A DNA stretch of 64,000 bases from Flavobacteriales bacterium (GTDB lineage Bacteria > Bacteroidota > Bacteroidia > Flavobacteriales_F > PHOS-HE28), in assembly GCA_016715995.1 (NCBI GenBank), contig JADJXF010000014.1, positions 1-64,000 on the forward strand, written 5' to 3'. Every line of letters begins with the position of its first letter. Within the stretch, counting starts at the first letter, position 1. The position numbers and the translations under genes were made by a program. Below the pieces are notes generated by a model that worked only from the letters and a program-made list of their open reading frames with translations, ran no database searches and was not told the DNA's origin. Positions 12,233-22,100 of this stretch are shown one piece after another.

Positions 12233-14188
12233 TCACGCCATCCGCTCCTCGCCCATCTCCTCCAACCGCTTGGACGCCGCCTCCCACTCCAGCATGGTCA
12301 CGGCGATTCGCTGCGCGACCTCGCCCATGCGCGCGTAACCTTGCTGAACCTGCTCTGTGGTGATACCGCCACGCATCACCTCGGCTTGCAAGCGCTTCTC
12401 CTCGGCTTCGAGATCCGCCAATTGCTTCTCCAGGCGCTGCACCTGGGTTTGCAGCCGGCGACGCTCCTTGTCACGTTCGCGACGCTCGCCGTGGTCGCTT
12501 CTGTCACCCTTCTCGGCCTTCGGCTTGACCGGCGCTGCAGAAGACTTGCCGATATCTGCTCCCTGCAGCGCCTTGCGCTTCTCGATCAGCTCCAGAATGT
12601 CCATGTGCTGATCGCGGATGCGCAACTGATCCAGCTCCAAGAGACGATTGGTGAGGCCGTGCAGGAAATCGCGGTCGTGACTCACGAGCAGGAAGGTGCC
12701 ATCGTAGCTCTTCAGCGCTTCCTTCAAGACATCCTTGCTCTGGATATCGAGGTGGTGCGTGGGTTCGTCGAGGATGAGGAAATTCAACGGCTTCAACAGC
12801 ATGCAGCACAAAGCCAGCCGCGCACGCTCACCGCCGCTCAGCACCTTCACCTTCTTGTCCACGTCATCGCCGCTGAACATGAAGGCACCGAGCATGGCGC
12901 GGACGCGGGGCCGGTTATCCTCGCTGGCCGCTTGCTCGGCCGTTTCCATCACTGTGCCGGTCGGATCCATACGCTCTGGCATGTCCTGGGCGTAATACCC
13001 CACGATCACATTGTGCCCCAGCCGGATCTCGCCTTCATAGGGCTCCTCGCTCATGATCATGCGCACCAGGGTGGATTTGCCTGTGCCGTTCGCGCCCACT
13101 AGTGCGAGATGCTCACCCTTGGCAATGGTGAGTTCCGCATTGCGGAAGATCTCCTTGGTCTCTTCGGGCCGCTTGCGGTCCGGGTAGGACTTGCTGACGC
13201 CCTTCACCTCGGCCACGATCTTGCCGCTGGTCGGCGCTGGCGGGAACTTCACGAGCATCTTGCGCAAGTCCTCGTCTTCCACCTCGATGCGTTCGAGCTT
13301 GTCCAGCTTCGTGATCAAACTCTGCGCGAACGCGGCCTTGCTGGCCTTCGCCCTGAACTTGTTGATCAGGTCGGTGGTCTCTTTGATGTAGCGCTGCTGG
13401 TCCTTGGCTTGTGCCGCCTGCTGCTCACGCTCCACCTTGCGCAGTTCGACGTACTGGCTCCACGGCACTTTGCGATCGATGAGCTTGCCACCGGCAACCT
13501 CGAGCGTACGCTTGGTGAGGCGGTCCAGGAAGGTCTTATCGTGGCTGATGATCACGAGTGCGGCAGGGTAGGTCCGGAGCAGGTCCTCGAGCCATTGGAT
13601 CGCGGGCAGATCGAGGTGGTTCGTGGGCTCATCCAGCAGCAGCAGATCCGGTTGGATCAGAAGCAGGCGAGCCAGTTCCGCGCGCATCCGCCAGCCGCCG
13701 CTCATCTCACTCATCAACCGGTGCATGTCCTTCTCCACGAAGCCGATGCCTTTCAGCATTCGCTCGATCTGCATGTCGTGATCCGCCGCGCCGATGGTGT
13801 TCAACCGCTCGTGCGCATGAGCCAGCAGGGTGGCCAGCTCAATCGCCTCCTCATCCGTGGTGGCCTTCTCCAGTTCCTTCTCGATCCGCTCCAACGAAGC
13901 GTTCAAGTTAATCGCCTCCTCGAACGCCTTCTCCGCAACCTGCCAGGGCGTGAGCTCCAGGTTGTGGGCCATTTCCTGCGGTAGGTAGCCCAGGGTCAGT
14001 TCCTTAGGCTTGCCGATGTTACCGCCGTCGAAAGCCTGTTGCCCAGCCATGATCTTCAGCAGGGTGCTCTTGCCTGCGCCATTGCGGCCCACAAGCCCGA
14101 TACGGTCCTCGCTCCCGATGAAGAAGGAGACCCCATCGAACAAGGGCCGCTGGCCGAAATGGAGGGTGAGGCCCTGTACGGTGATCAT
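12233..14188 (-). CDS. ABC-F family ATPase (Uup/EttA-like)
   Basis: ABC-F proteins are soluble twin-ATPase factors that act on the ribosome. Two ATPase cassettes are present: Walker A GRNGAGKST (about residues 35-43) with signature MSGGWRMR, and Walker A GANGTGKST (about 370) with signature LSGGERARL. LLLDEPTNHLD and LILDEPTHHLD are the Walker B regions. An arm linker lies between them and a charged coiled coil fills the last 100 residues, as in Uup. There are no membrane segments. It is an unrelated gene between the second gldN and second gldM copies, possibly left there by the duplication. Confidence 0.9.
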   Translation of the reverse strand: MITVQGLTLHFGQRPLFDGVSFFIGSEDRIGLVGRNGAGKSTLLKIMAGQQAFDGGNIGKPKELTLGYLPQEMAHNLELTPWQVAEKAFEEAINLNASLERIEKELEKATTDEEAIELATLLAHAHERLNTIGAADHDMQIERMLKGIGFVEKDMHRLMSEMSGGWRMRAELARLLLIQPDLLLLDEPTNHLDLPAIQWLEDLLRTYPAALVIISHDKTFLDRLTKRTLEVAGGKLIDRKVPWSQYVELRKVEREQQAAQAKDQQRYIKETTDLINKFRAKASKAAFAQSLITKLDKLERIEVEDEDLRKMLVKFPPAPTSGKIVAEVKGVSKSYPDRKRPEETKEIFRNAELTIAKGEHLALVGANGTGKSTLVRMIMSEEPYEGEIRLGHNVIVGYYAQDMPERMDPTGTVMETAEQAASEDNRPRVRAMLGAFMFSGDDVDKKVKVLSGGERARLALCCMLLKPLNFLILDEPTHHLDIQSKDVLKEALKSYDGTFLLVSHDRDFLHGLTNRLLELDQLRIRDQHMDILELIEKRKALQGADIGKSSAAPVKPKAEKGDRSDHGERRERDKERRRLQTQVQRLEKQLADLEAEEKRLQAEVMRGGITTEQVQQGYARMGEVAQRIAVTMLEWEAASKRLEEMGEERMA

Positions 14189-14215
14189 GGCAGCGGAAAA
14201 AGCGCGCGAAAGTAG

Positions 14216-14240
14216 CGAAGCCCCGGCGGCCGGGGCTTCG
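14216..14240. terminator. Inverted repeat downstream of the gldN remnant
   Basis: A near-perfect 12-bp inverted repeat (CGAAGCCCCGGC with its complement) without a long T tract. It closely resembles the repeat at 15215-15243, about 1 kb away, and is followed by the same flank. Confidence 0.5.
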
Positions 14241-14298
14241 CTCAGTCAGATTCGCGATGAATCAGAGGTTCCAGAGGTCGTGCTCGGACCCGAACACC
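14233..14298 (-). repeat. Direct repeat, copy A (gldN tail plus terminator flank)
   Basis: About 65 bases matching 15236-15299 with few differences, including GGGCTTCGCTCAGTCAG and TTCCAGAGGTCGTGCTCG. Copy B contains the stop and last codons of gldN, so copy A is a duplicated gldN 3' end. Confidence 0.8.
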
Positions 14299-14330
14299 GG
14301 TTGATTCTGCATTCGCTTTGAGTTGAACAG
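14262..14330 (-). pseudogene. Remnant of a third gldN C-terminus
   Basis: The minus frame ending at 14262 reads VFGSEHDLWNL then stop. The main GldN ends FEFEHDLWNF and the second copy ends EIGFDLWHY. The similarity lasts about 15-20 residues, upstream of which the frame has no recognisable GldN sequence. It lies just after the stop of the second gldN. It looks like the end of a deleted third copy, or the original tail displaced when the second copy formed. Confidence 0.65.
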
Positions 14331-14385
14331 GTCAGCAGTGCACTCTCTCGAGCGCGACAGGTGATGCTTGGCTCGAGACCCTGCC

Positions 14386-15171
14386 TCAATAGTGCCATAA
14401 ATCGAAGCCGATCTCCTCGAGCTGCCGCCGAACGTCCTCACTTCGCAACAGCGCATCCACGCTGGTAGCCGCAGCGTTCACGGCCCGGCCACTCATATCG
14501 CTTACGCGCGTGACCGTGCCTTTGAACCTTCGCTGATCCAAGAGCTCCTCGAAGGAGATCCGCTTCTCATCACCGTCCAGGATCGCAGTCCACCACGCAA
14601 AGAGCTGGCGGCATTCCGGGTAGTAGAGCCAAAAGAGCGGGCGGTATCCACGCAACTCACCCTCAGGGCCTCTCACCTCCACCAGTGGAGCGATGCCGAT
14701 AATCCGCACCTCCATGCGCGAACATGCGCGGTCGAATATCCAATCCTCCTTGATCGCGAAACGGCCGACCACCGATGCGGGCAGCGTATCCAGCGTGTCG
14801 AGTTCACGCAACAGCGCTGAGCGAGCCATCAGCTTGCGGAACGCGTCATCCTTCCCATCTGGACCAGGGTCGTACGCCATGATGCCACCTTCGTTGCGCA
14901 GGCCGTGCCGGATGACCTGCATTAGGCTCAGGCAGCCCGGTGCTCCCGTGGGCATTCGCAACGGCGCATTGGCTGGGTCGCTCAGATCTATCGCGCGCCA
15001 CACCCGCCGCTCCCATGCCACATCAGCCTCGCGAAGCTGGGCATAGGGCCGCACCAAGCCATTAGCGCGACAGGTAGCTGTTCCGGGATCGAGCACGGTT
15101 TGCGCATGCATGCGGGATGCATAGCTCAAAGCGATGACGACAAGGGACGCGGCGGTTCGATGCGAACGCAC
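14386..15171 (-). CDS. Second GldN-like protein (GldN/GldO paralogue)
   Basis: GldN is a periplasmic protein that joins the GldK/GldN ring of type IX secretion. This protein parallels the main GldN along its length: (Y/T)xxxREADxxWxRRVWR, KEDWIFD, MEVRIIGIAPLVEVRG, GYRPLFWLYYPECRQLFA and the ending DLWHY. It has a signal peptide (LVVIALSYASRMHAQ). The longest open frame starts at 15228, but that ATG lies inside the gldN terminator repeat. GTG at 15171 (or 15183), just before the signal peptide, is a better start. F. johnsoniae also has a tandem GldN paralogue (GldO). Divergence from GldN is substantial, so this is not a very recent copy. Confidence 0.85.
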   Translation of the reverse strand: MRSHRTAASLVVIALSYASRMHAQTVLDPGTATCRANGLVRPYAQLREADVAWERRVWRAIDLSDPANAPLRMPTGAPGCLSLMQVIRHGLRNEGGIMAYDPGPDGKDDAFRKLMARSALLRELDTLDTLPASVVGRFAIKEDWIFDRACSRMEVRIIGIAPLVEVRGPEGELRGYRPLFWLYYPECRQLFAWWTAILDGDEKRISFEELLDQRRFKGTVTRVSDMSGRAVNAAATSVDALLRSEDVRRQLEEIGFDLWHY

Positions 15172-15214
15172 GAGTGAGCTAACGGGTCCCGGCTGGAGAT
15201 CCTTGCATGAAAGC

Positions 15215-15243
15215 CGAAGCCCCGGCACTAGGCCAGGGCTTCG
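15215..15243. terminator. Inverted repeat downstream of gldN
   Basis: CGAAGCCC...GGGCTTCG stem with inner GGC/GCC pairs and an ACTA loop, 21 bases after the gldN stop. Near-copy of the repeat at 14216-14240. No strong T tract. Confidence 0.5.
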
Positions 15244-15299
15244 CTCAGTCAGGTTCGTCGGAATCAGAAGTTCCAGAGGTCGTGCTCGAACTCGAACAG
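15236..15299 (-). repeat. Direct repeat, copy B (gldN 3' end)
   Basis: Partner of 14233-14298, offset about 1002 bases. It includes the gldN stop codon and the HDLWNF codons. Confidence 0.8.
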
Positions 15300-16142
15300 C
15301 GCCTGCTTGATCTCCTCGCCCTCGAGCAAAGCATCGAGGCCGGTCTTGTAGTCGCCGATGCCGCGATCATAGGCATTGCTCCACTTGGTGATGTAGCTGC
15401 TGAACTGGCGCTTCCAGAAGATATCCTCGAAACTGCGCCGCTCCGCATCGTTCTCGCGATTGAAGGCCTCCCAATTGGCGAAGACATAGCGGCACTCCGG
15501 ATAATAGAGCCAGAACATCGGGGCATAGCCGCGGACCTCGCCATCCTCGCCCCTCACCTCCCGCATGGGTGCGATGCCGATGATGCGGATATCCATCGAG
15601 CTGCGCTGCTTGTCGAAGATCCAGTCCTCCTTGATCTTGTACATCTTGATGTCCCGGCTCTCGACCTTGGTCTCCACGAGCTTGGGCACCATGTCGCCCG
15701 TGACAAGGTCCTCGGTGTACACCGTGTCCCAGCGGCTGAACATCTCCTCAAGCTGAGGGCGGAGCAGCGGTTTGCGGAACTCATCATCGGTGAGCAAGGG
15801 ACCCGCATCGTAAGCGGTGATGGAGCCATCCACCATCAGGCCGTGCTTGATCACATCGAAGAGGCTCTTGCGGTCGTTGATGGCCTCGGTCGGGAAATAG
15901 AGCGGGTGGTTCAGCTTCTCCCGCAGATCGACGGTGCGCCACACGCGCCGCGCCCACATGGCGTCCGCCTCACGGATATGCGTATAGGGCACCACGCGCT
16001 TGGTGCGGGTATGCTCCTTGATGTAGGCGCCATCCAGCACGGTTGGTGTCTGCGCCTTGGCCACTGGGCCGGCGCACCATGCCGCCACCACTAGGGCGGC
16101 CGGCATCAACAGGTCCTTCAGGTTCCTCATCTGCGTTTGCAT
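15264..16142 (-). CDS. gldN: Type IX secretion/gliding protein GldN
   Basis: The periplasmic GldN (PorN) forms a ring with the lipoprotein GldK under the outer membrane in type IX secretion. The 292-residue protein has a signal peptide (LLMPAALVVAAWCAGPVAKAQ) and the family blocks VVPYTHIREADAMWARRVWRTVDLREK, YKIKEDWIFDKQRS, RIIGIAPMREVRG and MFWLYYPECRYVFANWEAFN (given here only in part). It is the last gene of gldK-gldL-gldM-gldN, 10 bases after gldM. Length and order match other Bacteroidota. Confidence 0.96.
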   Translation of the reverse strand: MQTQMRNLKDLLMPAALVVAAWCAGPVAKAQTPTVLDGAYIKEHTRTKRVVPYTHIREADAMWARRVWRTVDLREKLNHPLYFPTEAINDRKSLFDVIKHGLMVDGSITAYDAGPLLTDDEFRKPLLRPQLEEMFSRWDTVYTEDLVTGDMVPKLVETKVESRDIKMYKIKEDWIFDKQRSSMDIRIIGIAPMREVRGEDGEVRGYAPMFWLYYPECRYVFANWEAFNRENDAERRSFEDIFWKRQFSSYITKWSNAYDRGIGDYKTGLDALLEGEEIKQALFEFEHDLWNF

Positions 16143-19100
16143 TTAGCGTTCGTCAGATCACCTTGAACGATAGCGCGCCGAGGCTGCGCACGGTGCCATC
16201 CGGTCCACGGGCCTTGATGCCTTCAATGAAGATCTTCTGGCCGGGCTTGGCCTTGGCGAGCATCTCCTTCATGTCACCGCTCAGCGCGGGACCCTTGGTC
16301 ATCTTCTCGATCGGCGTCCCGCTCACGATCATGGTCACCTTGAATTCCACCACCTCGAATCTCAGGTCGAAGTCGAAGTCCACCATCTTGGCGATCACAC
16401 CGGCGGCAGCCGTGAGTTCAGTCTTCTTGATGGTCTCGTCGCTCGTGCTCTTGCCGCCGAAATAAGGCGTCGGGTTCGGCACGTTCTTCACGCGGAACTT
16501 GATGCCGGGCATCGACTTGGAAGATCCGTCCGGATTCTTCACCGTGGCACCGATCAGGGCCTCCGGCTCACGACCGGGGCGCATGATGTAGCCGTCGGCG
16601 CTCTTCACGAGGTCCCCATTCGTCTTGGTCGGTGAGATGTCCTTATCGCTGTACCCCGAGACACTGATGCTGACAGGATTGTCCACCCCGCGATAGAACA
16701 CATTCATCTTCGTCGGGCTGACGACCAGGTTGGGGGCCGCCACCTCGTACTCAGTGAAGAATGGCTCAATCTGCTCCACACCACCAACGGGCTTGTACTT
16801 GATGATTCCGCTCACCTGCCGGAGCCCCGCTCCACTGGCAATCTGTTCGAGCTGCGCCTTCGCGCCAATCATCGGGAGCTTCTCGGAATCACCAATAATC
16901 TTAGGGGGGGTCGAAGTGGTATCCACGCGTGCGCCTGGCTTGCAAACCCAGACTTCCGGCGCGTTCTGATCGTCATAGGCTCCTAGGAAAATCTCCGCCT
17001 GATACTTGCTGCCCACGGTCACGTAGCTGCTGCGCGGCTTCACGATGGCCGTAAGCGCATTGAATTTGAAGCTCTTTCCCTCCACAGCATCAAGCATGCG
17101 CTTCACCACTTCACCCTCCGCGTTCCGCACATCCGCTTGGATCTTGCTCATAATAGTGATGCCAGCCGCAAGTGGTACGTGGTAGAAGTTGATGCTCTCC
17201 CAAGAGTTCATCGTTCCAGATGCGTCCTTGCGATTGCTGAAATCGAAGATGCGGTCCATGGCGGCGGACAAATCGGCGTCCTCCGGACGCATGGCCTTCA
17301 CCTTGTCGCGGAACGCCTCGAGTTGACGACGGAGGTCCACGGCGGAGTATGGTTCGTCCTTCGGCTCGGCCGGTTCACCACCAATCATCAAATTGGTGAT
17401 CTCGTCGTTGCTATCCTTCTTGTTGACCTTGGCCAGGTCGACGATGCGGCCATCGGGCAGCACAACGCTATCCTTTGGCCAGCCTTCGGCCTTCATGATG
17501 ACGCGCGCCTTGATGGTGTCGATGTAGGCGAGCAAGGCCTGACCATCCCTCTGAATCTCCTGCGCCCGGGTCCATTCCGCGCCATACTTGGTCGGGTTCT
17601 CCTGGGCATAATCCGCGAAGGTCTTGTACTGCACGCTCATCTTGTCGTTGAGCGAGAGCTTGGTGTTCTCCAAGCCATTGTTCACCGTCACGAAGCTGTC
17701 CAGGATCTCTTTGGAAACGTTAAGCGCAAGCAGAGCCGTCAACACGAGGTACATCATGTTGATCATCTTCTGTCTGGGCGACAATTTGCCACTTGCCATC
17801 TCTGATCGACCGGGTTAGGTTGTGAAGTCTTGCGTTACTGGAGGCCGATCAGCGAATGGTCATGGCTGCGAGCATGTTGCCGTAGACCGTGTTGAGCTTG
17901 GCGAGGTTGTCGCTGAGCACCGCGATGTTCTCCTTGTAGCGCTTGGTATCGTCCACGGAGTTGCGCAGGTTGGTCATCATCTCGCCCATGCCCTCGAACA
18001 TCTGGTTGGCGGCCTCCAACTTCTCGCGGCTGGTGCGAAGCTGCAATTCGTACATCTCGTTGAGCGCGGTGAGGTTGGTGCTCATCTGCTTGAGACCTTC
18101 CCCGGCGCTGCGTCCGGCTTCCACGTTCTGCGTGAGGCCCGTAAGACTTTCGCTGGCCTTCGCGTAGCTGTCGCTCAAGGTATTCACCTTGGCACTGGCA
18201 TCCTTGAGGCTGCTGGCGTATTCGTTGGTGGCGGATGCGGCGCCCGTAATCTGGCCCATCTGCTTGGCCTGGTCGCTCAAGGAGCGCATGCCATCACCCA
18301 AGCTGGCGATGAGTTCCGGTTCGATCTTGGCGCTCTCCAGCATATCGTCCAACTGCTCCGTGATGGAGCGCTGATCCTCCTTCTTGAAATCGTCACCTTC
18401 GGATTTCTCACCAGTGGCGAGCTCGGGATACACAAGGCTCCAGTCCGGGTCCTCATGTGGGGGCTCGAATGCCGAGAAGAAGAAGATGATCGCCTCGGTG
18501 CTCAGACCAAGGATGAGGAAAAAGCTCGCCAATGGCCAGTGCTGGATCTTGAAGAGCGCTCCTATGATCACAATCGCTGCACCGATCCCGTACAGTTTGG
18601 CCATGAAGTTCTTCCGCTTCTTGCTACCGGGTTTCATCGTTCTTCCTTGCGTTTTAGGGTTGGTCTGAAGGTTGGGAATGGTCTATGAATGCGCCCGTGT
18701 TGGTTCCGTAACGGTCGCCCTCCTAGGTGTCTAGAGGTCTTCGGCGTTCACGGCCTTGCCACGGCCCAGGTAGGTCATCACGGAACGGAATCCGATGTAG
18801 GCCTTCGTGGTGTCCTGGTATTCGTAGCTCCGCGTGCCCGTCTGCATGTAGTACCCGATATCCTTCCACGAGCCGCCCCGGATCACTTTCCGTTTGAGCG
18901 ACGGCGCATCAGTGGCGATCGCATCATAGCTGTACTCCGGGTTCAGGTCGTGGTCGAAATCGTAAACGCTCTCATCGAAGGCTGTGCTGGTCCACTCGCT
19001 CACGTTGCCGGCCATCTGGTACAGGCCGTAATCGTTCGGGGTGTAGCTGTCCACCGGGACGGTATGGAAACCGCCGTCATCGGTGTAGTTGCCATGCAAA

Positions 19101-22100
19101 GGCTTGAAGTTGCCTAGGAAGCAGCCTTGGCGGTTCCGCACGTATGGGCCGCCCCAGGGGAACGGAGCGAGGTCCAGTCCCCCCCGGGAAGCGTACTCCC
19201 ATTCTGCTTCGGTCGGCAGGCGGAAGCGATTCACGTAAGCTTCCCCATTGCTCTCGAGCCAGCTGTTCATCAACTGCGTGCGCCAGACGTTGAAGGCCGT
19301 GGCCTGCACCCATGTGACGCCAACCACCGGATAATCGTCATAAGCCGGATGCCAGAAGTAGTTCTCCGTCATCGGCTCGTTGAAGGAGTAGGTGAAGTCA
19401 TGCACCCAGACCAGCGTATCGGGGTAGACGTTGATCACCTCCTTGATGATGAACTTGCTACGGTCGCTGTGGCCGCGAATCGCGTTGTTCTGGCCTTTGG
19501 TGTTGGTGTAGCTCAGATCGAGGTCACGCGCCCAATTGCTGGGCGTTCCTTTCCGGGCCGCCTCTTTGAGGTCGATCCAGTAATACTCGAACATGAGCTT
19601 CCGCGTGTCGATCTCCTTGCGGCGGTAGAAACGCTCGCTCTCGCTGAGGAACATGTCAGCCAGCGCTTCCCGCTCCTCATCGCCGTACCAATTGATCCGC
19701 TCGCGCCAGTTGATCACGGGCGGGTCTATCTCCTCGCCGAACTCATCCTCTGAGATGATGTGCTCACCGATATCCTCGTCGCCAAGGATGCGCTTCGCGA
19801 TGGAATCTCGCACGTAGAACACGAATTGCCGGTACTCGTTGTTGGTGATCTCCGTCTGGTCGATGTAGAAGGCCTGCACCGATACGGTCTTGCTCTTGGT
19901 CACCAATGCATAGGGCACATCCTGGTCGCTGGGACCCATGACGTAGCTGCCCATGGGGATGTAGTTCATCCCGTAAGGGTCAACCTGATACCAACCGGGC
20001 CTGCCCAGCACGCCGGTCAGTTGCCCCTGACCACCACCGCCACAGCCCGCCAGCAAGCCAATGGCGCCGAGATACAAGATGGGACGTTGCATGTTCTTCC
20101 TGTTTTGCCGTTCGGAGCTTCCTTGCAGGGACCCTTGTCGTTCGGTGCTACGGGTAAGCGAACACCTAGGACGAGGCACTTTACGGCAGTTTAGGTTATC
20201 TGGTTACGTTCCGTTGCTAGAGGAACAGCGGATTGCGGTAGATCTGGACGTCGGGCGGCTTCACGAGCAGCACGCAATAATTCACCATCACCTCGTGGCT
20301 GCCACTGCTGTAGTTGCGCAGCTTGGAAGTGGTCACATCGTAGCTGTAGCCCACGCGCAGCATGGACTTCGGGTTGGGTTTGAATTGGTATCCGAGCAGC
20401 GGCGCGATCGCATCCTCCGTCCGGTACGAAACGCCCAGCCATACCATGTTATTATAGAGGAAGACACCGGTGAGGTCGAACTGCGTGGAGGTGCCGTCGC
20501 TCTTCATCAGCACGCTGGGCTGTATGACGTACTTGTTGGGATCGGATTTGAGCTTCCAATTGTAACCCGCCTGGACGAACCAGTGGCGACGCTGCTGGAT
20601 GCTCACATTGCTCAACTCCACCTCGGTGAGGTGGGTACTGGAGACGCCGGCCCAAAGCTTCGGGCTGGTGTAATAGAGTCCGCCGGCCAGATCCCATCCC
20701 ATGTCGCTGTTGCCGTTGGCCGGGATGGTATTGTCCGAACTCACGGGGTCGGTGGCCTGCCAGTCGCTTCCAAGTGTGTGGCTCATCATACCGGCGGAAA
20801 GACCGATGCCGATGGTGCCGGGGCCGATTTTGCGATGGAACGAGTAATGGACACGTGCGTACGTGCTGTTCTGCTGGCCGAGCTTGTCCAAGAAGACTGA
20901 AAGCCCCACCCCGCTGCTGATTCGCTTGATGCTGCCGTGCACGTTCAGGAGCGCGGTCTTCGGAGCGCCATCGAAGCCCGTCCATTGCTGGCGCAGGATC
21001 ATGGTGCCGCACAGTTCACCGGTGGTTCCGGCCACGCCTGGGTTCACCGAGAGCCGGTCGAACATGTATTGCGTGAACTGCGGGTCCTGCTGGGCGAACG
21101 AAGCGCCCATCATGGTCACCCCAACCGCTACGGTAACTATCCCCCTCATGCTGTTGTTCCGTTCAGTAAAGTGCCTGACAAACAATGGGACAGGCGTAGA
21201 CCTGCCCCAAGAACCGGCGCCAATATAGCAATTCCTCAAACCGAGCAAATACAACCGTGACCCACGGGGCGATTTCCTTGGCCTGAACGTCGATCAAACT
21301 GAATCAGGCCAGTTTCTGAAAGGTCCGCCACCACCGATCGGGCACCTCTTCCCGGCAAGCCGCTTGATAATCGCCAATGGAGCATGGCACCAAGTGATGC
21401 CGCTCGAAGCGCGCCTCCTGCTCCGCCTTGTAGGGCACATCCATCCACCAGCGATCGCTCACCGAGCTTTTGTAGAACACCAATTCCTGTTCGTGCCCCC
21501 GGATGGGGATGCGGAAGCGGGTGAAGCGTTTGCGGTCCAGCCAAGGGAGGTCGTTGGTTCGGCTGCGAAAACCATCAAGGAAGCACCAGACCATCTGCGC
21601 GGCGAGCTGGGCGGTCACCCCGGCATCGTCCTTTTCCGGATCCAGCTCATAAATGCCTACGGAAGTGATCTTCTCGCTCACACCCGCATAGCGCATGAGC
21701 TGGCAGATCTCCTCGCCGTGGAACCCATTGGGATTGGGACGCGAAGCACCTGGAGCATCGCTGCGGCGAACGGCGCTCATGTCAACGCTCATCGAATCGG
21801 CGTTGCGCAGCACGGGTTCGGCTTCGGCCAGGTTGCCGCGCAATTCGCCCAGTCGGTGGGCATCGAACAGCAAGCGTTCCATGAGCTCAATGCCCGGCTG
21901 GTCGACCAGGTAGGTCTGGTAACCGAGGTTGCTGTAGTTGAAGAGGTAGTTGGGTTGCCGCAGGACGATGTGGCTGAGATAACTGGTATCGGCCAGCGCC
22001 TGACCCGGCTCGCCCAGGTCGAAGCGGCTGTCCACGCATACCAGGTTCGCCGTACGCTCCAGCTTCTCGTAGGCGAGGTACTGGCTGAACGTGTGTCCCT